Notes: generated by a model from the letters alone, not told the origin. 64,000 bases of DNA from Strix aluco (GCF_031877795.1 NC_133954.1:10135466-10199465); one strand, 5' to 3'; numbered from the stretch's first letter, positions 1 through 19,391 are shown. Made by a program: numbers and translations.

Positions 1-1665
1 CACCGCCGCGGTACTTACGAAGAATTGCTTCTTGCTCTTGGGGTACCCCTCCAGGATGGCCTCCAGCAGCTCGGTCGCCTGGCGAGACAGGGGGGCTGTG
101 GGGGCCGCTCCCTCCTCCACAGCTACAGCATTGGCCCGAGGTCTCCTCAGCCCCACGGCAGCGGGAGGAAGCTCCGCTTGAACGGGGGCTGCTCCCCAAG
201 CTGCCCAGCAGACCCCGTGTCCCCGTCAGGGCACCAGCGTCGCCCCATGTCCCCGCAGGGCTGTCACCGCTCCCTCCCCGCGCAACGGCATGACCCTCAC
301 CATTCGCTTCCTCCTCCGCCACTCCTTGCAGTACAGCTTCTGCTCGCTGCAGACCTGAGAAAGCAAGACAAAGCGAGAACAAAGCGAGCAGCCGCCCCCC
401 GCAGCCGCTGGGAGCCCGGGGCTGGGACGTGCCTGGTGCCAAGGCCCCACCAGACGTCCCAGCTACAGCCAGAGGGTTATTTAACACACGAGCGGCTCAC
501 AAAGCCCCTGCAGGGACGTGAACCTGTGAAACAGATCACCCGAGACAGGGAAAGACAAATTCACTGCGTGGCGGGTGACTGCATGAAGCAAAGGTTTGCA
601 AGGAAATGGCAGCTCAGGCTGTTTCCTACAGACACCCTGAGCGTTGTCCCCGCAGCACACGCGGCCGAGGCTCGTGCACAGGCGCTGCTCAGGCCCCACA
701 CAACCCCCTGCCTCTGTTGTGCCAGCGTCAGTCATACTGGGACTGGGTAACTGGGGGGGTGGTTTGGTACAGTCGGCCCGGCCCTGGACCGGGCTCAGCC
801 CCTGGCAGCTCTTTACCTTCTCTTTTTCTTCCGGAGTGACGTGGTTGGTGGCAGACTTCATCCTCTCCAGTTTCTCTGTGTAAGTGGCACAGTCCTTCCT
901 CAACTCCTCAAGCTCTCTGGCCATCTCAGGGGTTGTCATGGAGCTGCTCAGGTCCTTCAGCTCTGGAAGGGAGGTACCGGTCACCGGCAGGGCCAACAGC
1001 CCAGGGACAGCCCCCCGTGCCCACGGCCCCCCCAGCCAGCGCAGCCGCTCCCGGTGCTGTGGGGGCCCGGCAGGGCGGGCAGGGCGCACTCACCCGCCTC
1101 CATCTGCCGGCAGCTCTGCTGCAGCGCCTGCACCTTGGCGGCGAGGGCAGCGATCTCCCCGTCCAGGCCGCGGAGCTCCGCATCACTGGCGGCCGGGAGC
1201 TGCTCCTGCAGCGAGGCGGTGGGTCAGCGGCGGGGGGGGGCGGGCGGGGGCCGCGCCCGGGGCCGGGGCTCACCTGGTCGGCAAAGTAGATCTTCTGCTT
1301 CCCGTAGGCCTTCTCGCGGACGCGGCCCTGCTGCGCCAGCTGCTCCAGCGCCTTCACCACGGCCTGCCGGACGAGCGCCGTCAGCCGCGCCCCGGCCCAC
1401 CCCGCCCCGCCCCGCCCCGGCCCGGCCCCGGCCCCGGCCCCGCTCACCGCCTTGCCCAGCCCGTGCTCCCGCTGCAGGTTCCCGAAGGCGTCCTGGGCGC
1501 TGTAGGGCCGGTTCTGCTCCCGCAGGTACCGCAACAGGACGGCGGCGGCGCCTCCTGCGGGACAACGCGCCGGTCACCACGGCCGCCGCCGTCCCCCAGG
1601 ACCGCAGCGGCGGGGGACGGGACCCGCTCACCGCCCGCCGCGGGGCCCTCGCGGCCTTTGCTCAT
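1..1665 (-). CDS. PSMC3IP: PSMC3IP (HOP2/TBPIP), 3' end cut off by window
   Basis: Homologous-pairing protein 2, the nuclear partner of MND1 that stimulates DMC1/RAD51 strand exchange in meiosis; it is also known as a nuclear-receptor coactivator. Seven coding exons are readable in transcript order: 1632-1665, 1448-1554, 1274-1363, 1094-1205, 817-962, 301-354, 19-78. All have GT-AG borders and compatible phases, giving 201 residues. The start MSKGREG matches the human start MSKGRAE. An N-terminal winged-helix region (about 12-77) includes GNLQREHGLGKA and YGKQKIYFADQ, followed by a coiled-coil region (about 85-160) with ATNHVTPEEKEK, then the basic stretch KEWRRRKRM. The last expected exon (about 18 residues in human, ending in LPDP) lies left of base 1. 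Introns are very short (68-84 bases near the 5' end). Identification is firm. Confidence 0.96.
1389..1443. repeat. GC-rich pentamer/hexamer repeat in PSMC3IP intron 2
   Basis: A run of CCCCG and CCCGG units fills most of this 84-base intron. It is low-complexity sequence that makes several long spurious reading frames on both strands. Confidence 0.7.
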
Positions 1666-1760
1666 CCTCGGCCGGCGCTCGCCCCGCTCCGCTTCCGGCC
1701 ACCGGCGATGACGCACTTCCGGCGCGCCGCCGCCCCAGCCAATCAGAGGGAGGTAAGGGA
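1666..1760 (-). promoter_or_regulatory. PSMC3IP core promoter in CpG island
   Basis: The CpG-rich stretch immediately upstream of the PSMC3IP ATG holds two inverted ETS/GABP-type sites (CTTCCGG near 1692, ACTTCCGG at 1715-1722), a CRE-like TGACGC at about 1709-1714 and a CCAAT box at 1739-1743. There is no TATA box. This is the usual design of a housekeeping CpG promoter. The TSS is inferred, not seen. Confidence 0.6.
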
Positions 1761-2995
1761 CGCGGCCTCCGAGTAGCGGGGGGAGGCGGCGCCGAGGGGC
1801 GGGACGCGGGAGCCGGGGGCGGGGCTGGTTCCGCCCGTTCCCCGGTGCCGGCCGGGCCCGCGGGGCGAAGCGACGGCCGGAGAGCGCTGGGCTGGGGGGG
1901 GGGAAGGAGCCGCCGCCATTCCCCGCCCGCCGCGCCCCGGGACAGCCGGGCCCTGCGGGGCCAGCGCCGAGCCTTCGTTAACCGTTACCGACCCGCCGCC
2001 CCTCGCGACCGCCCCCCACGGCCGGCACGAGCAGCGGCACGAGCGACGCTTTGCGGCGCTTGGACCGAGCCAAGGAGCGGAGCGGGTCTCCCTGACCGGT
2101 GCGTTCTTCTGCACAACCAGGGTCGGTGGCTTCGACCGAGGGGCCACCGGGGCGGGGGGCTCGGGCCAGCCGGTGCCCCGCGGCTCTGCCCGCCGGCTGC
2201 TGGTTCTTTACGTGACCAGAGCGGGCGGAAGCTCTTCGGCCGCCGGTGGCTCCCGGCCCATGCCGGGCTCTCGGCACACGCAGCTGGGAAGCAGCGGGCC
2301 GGCCCCAGCGCCGGAGCCAAACCGGCCGGGCAGGGCAGCCCCACCTCGCCCTGCTCTGGAAAACCGGAGCCCCGGAGCCAGCGCCGGGGGAAGCGGCTTT
2401 GCCCCTGTCCCCGGCCAACGGGCACCGGAGGCGCGCGGGGGAGCTCGAGCAAAGTGTTAGTCCGTTATTTTAGGAAAGCGACACGAGAGCAGCTGCCACA
2501 CGTAGATGTTCTTTGCGGGACTCGTCATCACAGGAGGGGTCTTATTGCCAACACGTCTCTTACAAACCAGCGTCACTCGGGAGCTGGAGCTGAGCGGTCA
2601 CAGCAGGGACAAACATCGCGGCCGCACGCTGCCGTGTCCCCAGCAGGAGCCAGGGGTTGTCCCTGCCCGGAGCTGGGTATTGCTGGGAGAGAAGACTTGG
2701 ATTCTGTGCACGATCTAGGAGTGGGGAACGGTTGTCTTAAAGACAGAACAGCATTAAGTCCCAGACACGAAGTCTGAGGGGAAACCAATCCCATTCACCC
2801 GGCTCCGCCTCAGCCCCGGGAGGGCGGCTCCAGGATTGTCCTCGGCGGTGCTGTCGGTCTGACCGGCGGCCTCCGGAGCTGCAGACACCGGAGTTATTGT
2901 CTTAGGTGAGGAAGTGTGGAACAAGCAGCGTCCTGGCAGACAGTGCAGGGCAACGCACGGGTGATTGTGGAGCTATCACATCAACGCCTTTTCCC
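1761..2995. other. Intergenic, PSMC3IP upstream to RETREG3 3' end
   Basis: CpG-island sequence continues to about 2450 and then drops in GC. Long open frames here (for example 1845-2777) are high-GC artefacts without protein-family features. I see no gene, RNA or mobile element. The left part may hold untranslated first exons or a divergent transcript of PSMC3IP, but nothing in the sequence proves it. Confidence 0.5.
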
Positions 2996-3013
2996 TATGA
3001 ATTACCTGTGTAG

Positions 3014-3019
3014 TTTATT
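3014..3019 (-). terminator. RETREG3 polyadenylation signal
   Basis: AATAAA on the minus strand (plus strand TTTATT), about 175 bases beyond the RETREG3 stop codon. It is the first canonical hexamer downstream, so the 3' UTR is probably about 200 bases. Confidence 0.6.
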
Positions 3020-3194
3020 TTAAAATCCAAGCGAGGCTACAGAGTCACAAGTCACAGTGGTGTTCCCAGCCAGGACTGGCTGTCACGTCACTCATACTCA
3101 CACAGGAGACGGCCTAGGTAACTGTGCAAGGCTTTTCCTTCCAGGATTCCCTCCATGACGTGCGATAGAAAACCAGAGGGAAGTGTGGGGTTGC

Positions 3195-6100
3195 TTACTG
3201 GCCCCGCGAGCCGGCAGGATCCAGCTGGTTCAGCTCGGACTGATCCAGCAGTTCAAAGTCATCCCCCTCCGCATCCGTGTCCAAGTCCGAGCTGGCCGTT
3301 CTGAGGTAAGTCTTTGCACCTCTCTGGGGATTGTCGCTGCGTGAGGAGCCTGGCTGAGGGGCTCCTGACAGCGCAAGCTGTATCATGCCTCTGGTGACGA
3401 AGCCAGCTATGTTGTGGGTGAGGTTCTGTACAGATGGCAGCGCACCCGATTCCTCCTGCTCGTAAGGGAGATGCAGGTCTTCTGTCAGCTGTGGGCGGTA
3501 AGCCAGGCTGGGGATCCCAATGCTGGTGTCATCTTCGTCATCTATGCCAGTTGCTTCTGGGTTTATGGAAGGGAAGTCGGGGAGATCCCGGGCAAAAGAT
3601 TCTTCTGGGTCGCTGTGACCATCCAGGTCTAGAAGAGGAGAAAGTGCTTTGAATACACAGCACACGCCAAACCCTCTGAGGCACGGGCAGCGCACACGCG
3701 ACCGCTGGGCCACCACCTCCCCGAGACAGACCATCTCCTGCCATCTCACAGACCAAACACACTTTAATGTCCCCCTGGCACGGCTATTCAGGGTGCCTGC
3801 TGGCCTCCCCGGGCACGCCTGAGGAAGGCAGATGCTGGAGCAGACACCCTCTGCCAGAGGAAACACCCATCACAGAGGGGGCTGCAACCTGCATCCCTGC
3901 AGCCGGAGACGGGCAGAGCTGGATCTGCCTTTGAAGAGCAGCTGCCGGTGCTCCACTAAAGCACCACAGGAATGAAGAAGGAAGCTCAGTTCTGACAAAA
4001 CAGGTGGTGGCATCTCATCTTAGCCAGCAAGACAGACATCAAACAGCTAGGCCTCGAGGACAGAAGGCAACACACCCTCCCTCCAAGCCGTCACACCAGC
4101 GCCTGCCAGAGGCTGCCCACTCCCCCTCACCTTCTGACCCCTCTGTCAGGGGAGTCTGGCCCCTCGAAAGGTTAAACATGCCGTTTTCCGTGTAGGAGAC
4201 CTCCGCGTCCGAATGCTCCGAGTCAGAGATGGTTAGTTCCTTGGCAACCACAGAGTCATCCAGCTTTGAAATTGCAGATAAAATTGGAAACATCAAATAC
4301 TGGAAAGCTGATTCCTGTGCCTCAAGACAAAACACGTGATCCAGTGGCTGCCAGTGAAACCCAGTGCTCGTGGGAGGCTGGCACCTGAGGCTCATCTCAT
4401 ACGTTAGTGCCCTGCCTAGGAGACTGTGGTTGGTACAAGCAGCTCTGGACATACTTGAGTGAGACAGAATAGGAAAGGCCTCTCTAAAAGGAGAATATCC
4501 TCATCTGATCTCCCATCACAATGTACTGGATACAGGGCTACGGACCGCGTGTCCATGCACTGCAGTGAGTTTGTTCTAGTCAGCTGAGCCTTTCTGCTTC
4601 TGAGACTTTTTGTTACCTTGGGACAGAACGCAGCGAGCTCCTCTTCACTGTCACTCCCATCATCCACAGCCTCCTGACTGAGAGATCGGTGACGCACTGC
4701 CAGAAACCAGAGACAAAGCTTGTTATTGGTGCTAGGATGGGGTCTGTACAGGGCCAGCCTTAGCAGAGCAGAAAAACCCTCAACTGCCAAGCGTGGACAT
4801 GACACAACCCAGCAGGGACACGATGTGACACAACCCAGGAGGGACACGACGTGACACAACTCAACACACTTCGTTCCACAGTAGAGCAACGGGATCGTTT
4901 CTGACTTGGGCTGCTGCAAGATCTTTTGTGGAGATGAACATGTTTAGCAGCTCCCTTGCACCGAGTCCCTCCTCTTTTTTCAGTGCAAGTGCAATATGGA
5001 ACACGCAGTTCTGGCAGCTCAGAAGCAGAGCAGCTCGGTGCTGTGAAGAGCCCACGCCAGCTGCTCGCTGGGAGCTGCCTGCGGAGGCAGAGCGGCCTCG
5101 CTTCCTTCCCAGCGTGGCTGCAAGGACCCGCCGGGGCGCTGGTGGGAGCGCCGTGCCACACACAGCCCTGGCCCTCCCCGAGGCCGGGCTCAGCTCGCAG
5201 CTGTTTCAGGTACCGAGGGTCAGAAACACAGTACAGAAACTTACGTTGCTTCTCCCGCTGCTTTGATATCATGTAGCCTCGAACACTGAAATCCAGCCGC
5301 TGCAGAGCTGGCTCCAGCTTCATGTACATGCGCTGCCCCAGTCTGTGGTACACAGCAAGGGGCCACAGCAGGATGAAGAGCACTGAGGTAAGTGGGAACT
5401 CTGATTAGAAGTTTGTTCAGGACGCTACTTGGCAAATATCTTGCCCATTTTGTGCTGCAGTACAACACACACATGGCATGCAAGATCTCAGTGCTGAAGG
5501 CAATGCTGCGGGAGGGGGTTTGGATTGGCGCAATCACCTCTGCCAATTTAACAAAATTGAGAGGCCAACCTATTAGTGCTCAGATCTGTGGTTACTAAGC
5601 ACTCAAAGATGTTCTCTCTGGACCAGAGACCTTAGAGTCCCAGACAAGAACCACCACATTCCAGGCAGAATGTATTATCGTATATTTTAAAGCCATTCAC
5701 ACAAGCTTCCCTTTCGAGCAGAAGAGCCCCATCCCTCGGACATTCAGCTCCCACTCGCCTCCACCCCTTTTGTCTCGAAAGTCTGTATTTGGCACAGAGA
5801 TCTACTTACACAGCAAGTACGAGAGCACGAGTCCAGGGATGTACCGGCCCAGGACAGCCAGGAAAGTAAAGACTCCACACACTAGAAGGCAGAACTGAAG
5901 ACATGGGAGACAGTGAGTTTCCGAGGTTAAGCAGCGCATTCACGCAGTTCTTTGCCATCTTGTTCTCTGCCAATTCTAGGTCAAGATGTAATTCTAACAG
6001 CAGCAAAGCCTTCCTAACATCCAGCTACCCCACTCTAGGGCTAGTGCAGAGACAGGAGGTGGCACGCTGCCTGTTGCTCTGAAGCCAGACAAGGCCTCTG

Positions 6101-9100
6101 CCTCAGCACACGAGGAGCTTCCAAAGCAGGTATGCTAAAAGCAAGGAAGAGGCTAAAGAAGACAGGACTCTGTGAGGTGAAAAGGACAAGGACAGTACCG
6201 CCGTGTTACAGGTTCCTCTTTGCATAAGCCTCAAAAAAAGAAGGAAAAAAAAAGCTTGACATACTTTCTCAAACTGTTAAAGTCCAATGAGAGAGAGGAG
6301 TTTGACAGACACTTTAAAAAGCCAGAAACCTACAGAAGGAGCAGCTACGTGTTCACTTCGCTAGTGCAGTCAACATGCTGACACTCGCCTTCTCCTCCCT
6401 CCTCCGCAACCTGATTTTTCTGCCTGTGCTTTCTATTCCTCTCCATCACTTAACAGCCACAGAGCTGTGGGAGACCTCCCACGCCTGAGCGCCTGCAGCC
6501 AACGCTGGACACCACCACAAGAGGATACTGGCGGTCAGCAGAGGCTCCACGTCAAACACATCATCTGCTGAGCTCTGTACATTCTTACCTTTCCGGGGTT
6601 TTGCCTCTTGAAAATGAAGAGATTACTTAAGAAGTTGGTCCCAGCCACCCATCCTTCAGCCAAATGGTGACAGAGTTCTGGCACTCCGAGCAGCCGAGGG
6701 TGAACGTATCCCCAGCTGCAGCGAAAGGGAGAATTCAGGAACAGATATTACTGCGTCGACACCAGTGCAGAATCAGCTGTTACCAACACTTGTCTCTGTA
6801 CCACCTTCTCCTCTCCCCCAGCCGCTGAGCTCTAGAGGTGAGGCTCAGCTGCCTTTCCAAAAGCAGCGCTTCTACGCACCGTTCTACGGACGTCCCAGTT
6901 CTCCCATAGCAGCTAAGGAGCAGTAATTTCAGTCATTCAGTCTTTTGCCTTAGACTAGTTTCCACACCACTGGAGGGAAAGAGCAGTGCAGAAGCAAATC
7001 AAGAGAATCCATTTGCTTTTTCTGCATTTATTTGGTCAACTGCAACCTCCAAGAATTCAGCACGAGGTCTACAAGCAGCCTTGTACCTTACTTAATATAT
7101 TCAGTTACTCCAGAGGCATTGTCTCTGTCAAGTTCTATTAGTGCTTCTTAACTGCTAGTCACAAGTACTCGAAGGTTAGGAAAAGCAATTCCTTTTCTAC
7201 TTGGGCCTCTTGCAAAACAAACAAAAAAAAAAAACCCAACCCAAGCAACTGTCGTTTGGCAACAGTTCAAGTGATTTAATCAGGAGCTGAGCACCCAGCG
7301 CGGCTCGGCAGCACAGGCGAGCAGAAAGGTGTGTCCAGAGAGAGGAAGGTGTTATTAGTAAGACAACACCCCAGCATTTCTCAACCCATTATTAATGCTG
7401 CAGTCAGATCGTAACTATGCAGGAACAACTTCTGGAACAAGCTTGTTAAACGTTCCTTGTCAAGTCTGAGAAAACTTCATTATTTCCAGAAGAAATGCTG
7501 TTTTCTTGCTATTGGAGGCCCATACAAAAGGAATTGCTTTTAAGGCAGCACCTCTACCTTAAGGGTGCAAGGGGAAGTGGCAGGGGAAGCAAGCGTTCTT
7601 GGAGGCCAGTACAAGGCAGAGATTAAGTATAACGTAATGGTTTGGGGCCAGTCAAAAAGTTGTCACAACAGCTTGACAGAGTCCGGGGCTCCATCCGCCT
7701 TCCCCCCCTCCTTCCCCGCTCAAAGGAGCCAACTTTACAAGCACGTGCAGGTAATAATTACACGGTATCACAGCAAAGTACCAAACAGCAGAGGATTCAA
7801 TTAGTTTCCTACCTCTCATTGTCTAATTCGTCGGGTCTTGCCACTAAAATATTAAGAACAGACACTACATTAGTTGCAAGGAATTTGCCATGAGAACGCT
7901 CAGCGCTTGGGATTTAAGGAAAGCTTTAATGAGCTGGGGAATACCTGAAAAGGGGATTAGCTGTAATTAAGAACCAGAGATGCCTCACTCCATACCCCAT
8001 TCTGAACGTGTATGTGTGACAGCACAGGACAAGAGTCTCCCTGTTGCTCCTCAATACCTGCTGGACGCTGTCTGGAGCTCTGGTTCCACTGACAGGTAAG
8101 AGCAAAACCACCACTTTCGCCTCCCTCCCTTCCCCCACACACACCAGCCGGTGAAGGAAGAACTGCTTGCTTCTGAGAGGCATCAGAGATCTCAGTCTTT
8201 TGATACTTCCCCACCCAGGCTGGGATTTGAAAAGGGACCCAGTGACATACCAGTTGCCCTGACAAACCGAAATCAAGGTTATGAGGGAGCTGGACAGACA
8301 CTTCCTCCTAAGTAGGAAACTTCAGCTGCAGAGCCTGAGCCCAGCTGCTGCCAGAAACCACAGAAAGCTTTAATGTCCTCCCAAGAACAACTGAGCACAC
8401 AAGTTGAAGCAGAAAGCTGGGAACTGTACTGGCTAGTTAGTTAGGGAACCACCTCTGGGAGCATGCAAACCATCCACACAGCTTCAAAGCCAGCCTGTCC
8501 ATGCAAAGCCAACCCCATCCTGAGCTGCTGAGAGTGGTAGTATTCATTAGTATGTTAATACCATGAACAAGAGATAGAACTGCTTTGCTTCCTGAGAGCT
8601 TAAGACTAACTTCATTAACAGCTGTTGAGATGCCTCTCCTTTCAAAAAAATCTCTACTCAGCAGCAAGGCTGGGACTCATCTTTGTCCTAAAACATGGAG
8701 CTGGTTTATTACAAATTCTGAGGAAAAATCCAGACATATTCCATGTATGCTTCAGTTTCTTGTTCTTGTACCGAATGCTCGAAGGGTGAATCACTGCTTC
8801 AAAACCTGCACCAGTTCACGTACACCAGATGTTTTGAGACAAATACCAGCGTCACAGGCACGAGAAGATCTTATGTTTCTATAGGTTAGGATTTTCCAGC
8901 TCCAGAAGAACCTGCCTACAGCGTTCTTGCCTGCTTCTAGATTCACAAAGCAAAAGACCCAGAATTTTAACTATTTAACTCCAAATGATGCAGAGCCAGT
9001 ATACCCCTGGGGCTAAAACCAGCGCTTGACTTGTCGGTATCAACTCAAATGTTGCAACTTACCTCCAATTTCAGGCCAGATTCTGTTCTTCCACTGATCT

Positions 9101-10192
9101 AGACAAACTACTATTATAAGGGTAAATGCAACCAGGAACAGCAAGCGGAGAGAAGTCAGAGCAAAAAACCTACGGGGAAGAAACAAGCAAGTCAGTACCA
9201 CCCCGATCTGCGCGACACACACAAACGGGGTAACACAAACCGACTCCAAACCCATCGGTCGCCACTAACAGTTGTAGCCAGAGAAGAGCGAGCACCCTGC
9301 CCTGGCGGGGACCGAGCAGGAGCTGCCCTCAGGCTGCTCCAGGGACCCTTCTCTGCTCGTGGCATTTCTATCGCGACAGCCCCGGTTTGCTGCCTCCTCT
9401 GCTGATCATGCACCGGGCTAGGGGTTGCAGGTAGCTGCACTTTCCGGTAACGGGAGAACTCGCCGAGAGGGACGGAGCTGAAGCGGAGCTCAGCCCTTGC
9501 CGGCTCCCTCCCGCTGTGACACAGGTGGCAGACTCAAGCTCGCAGAGGAGCCGCTCGGGTCCCACCTCCAGCCACGATCCGTTCGCAGCCAGCGCGGGGG
9601 GACGCGGCTGCCCCGCACGAAGGGGAGGGACCGTTCCCCGCCGGGGGACTTGCTCACCGGGCCCCGGGACGAGGGGTACGAGGCGGCCGTGACCGGTCGC
9701 TGGTGCCGTCCCCGAGCGCCGGCCTTCGCCCGCCCGAGACCCGCTGCCGCGGGGGGAACAGCCCGTCAGGCGCGACACAAAAACCTCCGGCCGCCCAGGG
9801 CGGCCCCGCGGCCCCGAGCGGCGGCACCGAGCGCACCCGCGGCCCCTCCGCCGCAGCAACAGGCCTCGCTGGGACGCGCTCCCCGACACAGGCACCGCTC
9901 CGCACCCCGGCGCCCCCGCAGGGGAGCGGGCCCGGGCCCCGCCGGGACGGCCTGCGCCTCAGCCCGCCGCCCCGCCCGCCGCGGCCCGGGCCCCGCCGCC
10001 GCCGCCCCCCGCTCACCAGAAGAGGCCGTGCGCCGCCGCCCACCACAGCGCGCTGCGGCCCGGCCGTTCCCACACCAGCGCGGCCTGCGCAGCGCTCAGC
10101 AGCGGCTCGTAGGGCCCCAGGCGGCCCCGCAGCGCAGCGCTCAGCGCCTGCACCCGCCGCTGCCGCTCGCCGGGCCGCGCCGCCGCCGCCAT
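3195..10192 (-). CDS. RETREG3: RETREG3 (FAM134C), ER-phagy receptor
   Basis: Reticulophagy regulator 3, an ER-membrane protein whose reticulon-homology hairpins bend ER tubules and whose LIR motif binds LC3/GABARAP. Nine exons: 10017-10192, 9063-9169, 7813-7843, 6589-6715, 5810-5894, 5245-5382, 4617-4696, 4131-4263, 3195-3628. All phases agree, giving 436 aa (human 466). Recognisable parts are [18 protein letters not shown], the first hairpin [15 protein letters not shown] then [11 protein letters not shown] (about 60-95), [14 protein letters not shown] and [15 protein letters not shown], the acidic [12 protein letters not shown], and near the C-terminus [19 protein letters not shown]. In that segment FELL (about 417-420) is the LIR core. 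The C-terminal insert after [10 protein letters not shown] is shorter than in human. The start is the first ATG, with good context, at the shared promoter with TUBG1. Identification is firm. Confidence 0.96.
4801..4869. repeat. 26-bp tandem repeat, about 2.6 copies, RETREG3 intron 6
   Basis: The unit begins GACACAACCCAGCAGGGACA and repeats at 4801, 4827 and 4853, the last copy partial and diverged. It lies between exons 7 and 6 of RETREG3. Confidence 0.85.
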
Positions 10193-10519
10193 GGCTCCCT
10201 CACGGCATCACCGTCCGGCCGCCCCGCGCGCGCGCACGGCCGGCCGCCGCCGACATGGCGGCCCCCCCGCCACCGGAAGCGAGGCCCCGCTGGGCGCCGC
10301 CATCTTGGCGCAGGCGCGGCCGCCGCCGCCGGCCAGGGCGCACGCGCGTTGCCGGCGCGCGGGGGGCGGGGCCGGGCGCGCTCTCCCGGAAGTGCGTCCC
10401 GCGCACGCGCAGGGCTGTTGGCGCCGAGCGGGAGAGGCGGCGGGAGCGGCACGGAGGGGCCGGGCCGAGCTGAGCCGAGCCGAGCCGAGCCGAGCCGAGC
10501 CGAGCCTGCCTCGGCCGCC
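10193..10519. promoter_or_regulatory. Bidirectional CpG promoter of RETREG3 and TUBG1
   Basis: Only 327 bases separate the two divergent start codons. The stretch is CpG-rich, lacks TATA, and holds a YY1 match GCCGCCATCTT (10296-10306), an ETS/GABP site CCGGAAGT (10386-10393), an exact NRF1 palindrome CGCGCACGCGCA (10400-10411) and a relaxed NRF1 match GCGCACGCGC near 10339. It ends in a GAGCC-repeat 5' UTR for TUBG1. YY1, GABP and NRF1 sites are typical of shared housekeeping promoters. TSS positions are inferred. Confidence 0.75.
10466..10506 (+). repeat. (GAGCC)n microsatellite in TUBG1 5' UTR
   Basis: About eight GAGCC pentamers end 14 bases before the TUBG1 ATG, so they are probably transcribed in the leader. 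Confidence 0.85.
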
Positions 10520-17351
<6,832 letters not shown>

Positions 17352-17817
17352 GCGGGGCCGGGAGGGTCCCGCGGCTGCCTCCACGCACGCCGGGCAGGGC
17401 TCGTCTCGGCCCTGCCCACGTTTCGCACCCTCGGCGCCGCGTAGCCGTCGCAGCGCCCGCGCGCACATGCCGCGCTCCTGGGCGGAAGCTGTGGGGGGAG
17501 CGGCGCCGCCCCTGCAGACCCTTGGCGGGGGGCAGCCTCCGCTCCACCCCCGGCCCAGGAGCGGCACTGGGGCAGCTGCGCTGGTGGGAACCTCTGCCCG
17601 TGGGAGCAACGCTCGCTCGGAGGAGGAGGAGGAGGAGAGGGAGGCCGGGGGCTCGGAGCAGGCCTGGCCCCAAGAGCCAGGTGCAGGCACGCCCTGTGCC
17701 AAAGGCTCTGTGTGGCTGAGCTAGTCCTTGCCCTGGGCGGGAGCCTTGTTCCTCCTCCGCCAGATCAGGCCTGGGGCACAGAGGCTGTATCTATATTTTT
17801 GTAGGTTATTTTGCTTT

Positions 17818-17823
17818 AATAAA
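17818..17823 (+). terminator. TUBG1 polyadenylation signal
   Basis: A canonical AATAAA 467 bases after the stop codon, preceded by a T-rich stretch (TATATTTTTG). It marks a 3' UTR of roughly 490 bases. Confidence 0.8.
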
Positions 17824-17844
17824 GGCTGTTCCTGCACTGACGCT

Positions 17845-18690
17845 GCCTGCACGGCTCCTGGAGCGAGCCGCGGGCAAGGGAGGCAGCGGCAGCCTGCCGG
17901 GGCCAGCGCTTGCCTCGCCCAGCTGGCCAGCCCTGCTGCGCAGCCGCAGCCCGAGGGGGCCGGGGCCACCACTGGCCTGCACGGCCCGGCCGTGTGCGGG
18001 GCTGGCCCCGGGCCCGGCGCCGGCTGCGGCAGAGCCAGAAATACGGGAAGGACCTGCCGGCGCGGCTGACCAGGGCCGGGAGCCGGCACCGCCCTGCCCA
18101 CACAGCACGCGGCGCCTGCCTTCACCTTGCACCAGGGCGAGGCCCCGCGTGGGCGGGGGGGGCCCGGGGGTGCCCTCACGGCTCTGGGTCGGGGCAGGGG
18201 CCAGCGCTGCCGGGAAGGATGCGGGCTCGATGGCGGCGGGGGGGAGACAGACGGACATGGCGGCTCGGGCAGGTCAGGCTGGAAGGGACGGGGGCGCGCT
18301 GGCATCGGCCCAAGCCGGGGCAGCCCAAGGTGAGAATGAGCCTTTTCCGCTGACCCTGCGGCACAGAGCAGGAGGCTAAAAATACCGGCGGGCCATGGCA
18401 GTGCCGGGCTCCCACGCCCTCTTTGGCAGCTGCCCCGCAGCAGCGCCCGCGGCTGGGGCAGTTCCCCCCCCGCGGGCGGGCAGTGCCAGGGGGTGCCGGG
18501 GAGCTGGCAGCGAGCGGCCGCGCTGCTGGGGCCGTGCCAAGGGGCGCAGCGAGCACCCGGCTGGCCGGAGGGACGGTCCCTGCCCCCAAGGACAGGCCGT
18601 GCTGCTCCTCCCCGCCGCCGCGGGCTGGCCCGGGCCCTGCTGCGCTTGCCTCCCCCCGCCGGCCCGAGCGCAGGACGGGAGGCCCAGCCA
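17845..18690. other. Gap between convergent TUBG1 and PLEKHH3 3' ends
   Basis: GC-rich sequence without a convincing gene. In human this interval carries TUBG2. Here no tubulin-like exon (for example GGTGSG or NPENIYL) is seen in any frame. Open frames are composition artefacts. Confidence 0.6.
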
Positions 18691-18702
18691 TTCCTTTGTG
18701 CA

Positions 18703-18708
18703 TTTATT
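18703..18708 (-). terminator. PLEKHH3 polyadenylation signal
   Basis: AATAAA on the minus strand, about 690 bases beyond the PLEKHH3 stop. It is the only canonical hexamer before the TUBG1 end. A C-rich block (18727-18752) lies just inside the 3' UTR. Confidence 0.6.
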
Positions 18709-19391
18709 TAGAAAAACAAACAACACTCCCCCCCCACCCCACCCCACCCCAAGACAGAACCGACAAACTTTACAGAGGCAACATAGAGGGGCCGAGCCCC
18801 GGCCGTACCAGCTGCCACCCCAGCGGCCACCCCTGCACCACGAGCCCGGCCACGGGGCCACCGCGCAGCAGCGGGGCCCGGCCACGCGGCCAGGAGGAGC
18901 CCCCTGGTCCCCGAGGCGGCTCGGCCAAAAGCCGCCTGCAGCTTTCCGGGAGGGGTGGGTTCAGCGGACGGACAGACAGATGATGGCACGGCACCGCTGC
19001 CCAGCACCCCCCTGCCCCGGGCAAAGCCCCCCCGGGGCGCGGGAGCCGGGGCGCGGGCAGAGCTGCCAGGCAGCACCTGGAGGCGAAGGCACCGGGATAC
19101 GAGGGACGGGGACAGGCCTGGGGGCAGCGGTGGGGGACGGCGGCGCCGCTGCCCTCCAGGGAAAGTGCTGGGAGACGTGGGGGGCGCAGGCGTCTCGAAA
19201 TAAATTAAGGAAATAACCAGAAAGGCAACGGTGGCGTGGGGAGCGCGAGCCCCCGTCCCCCTGCTCCGGGGAGTGGCTGGGGACCAGCACAGACCTGCCG
19301 CTCGCTGCCGGGCCGGCTGCCCTCCCCGCGCCATGTCGGGAGCACCCTGCGCGGCTGCGCCAGCCACAGGGCTAGCCGGGGAAGGACTGGG

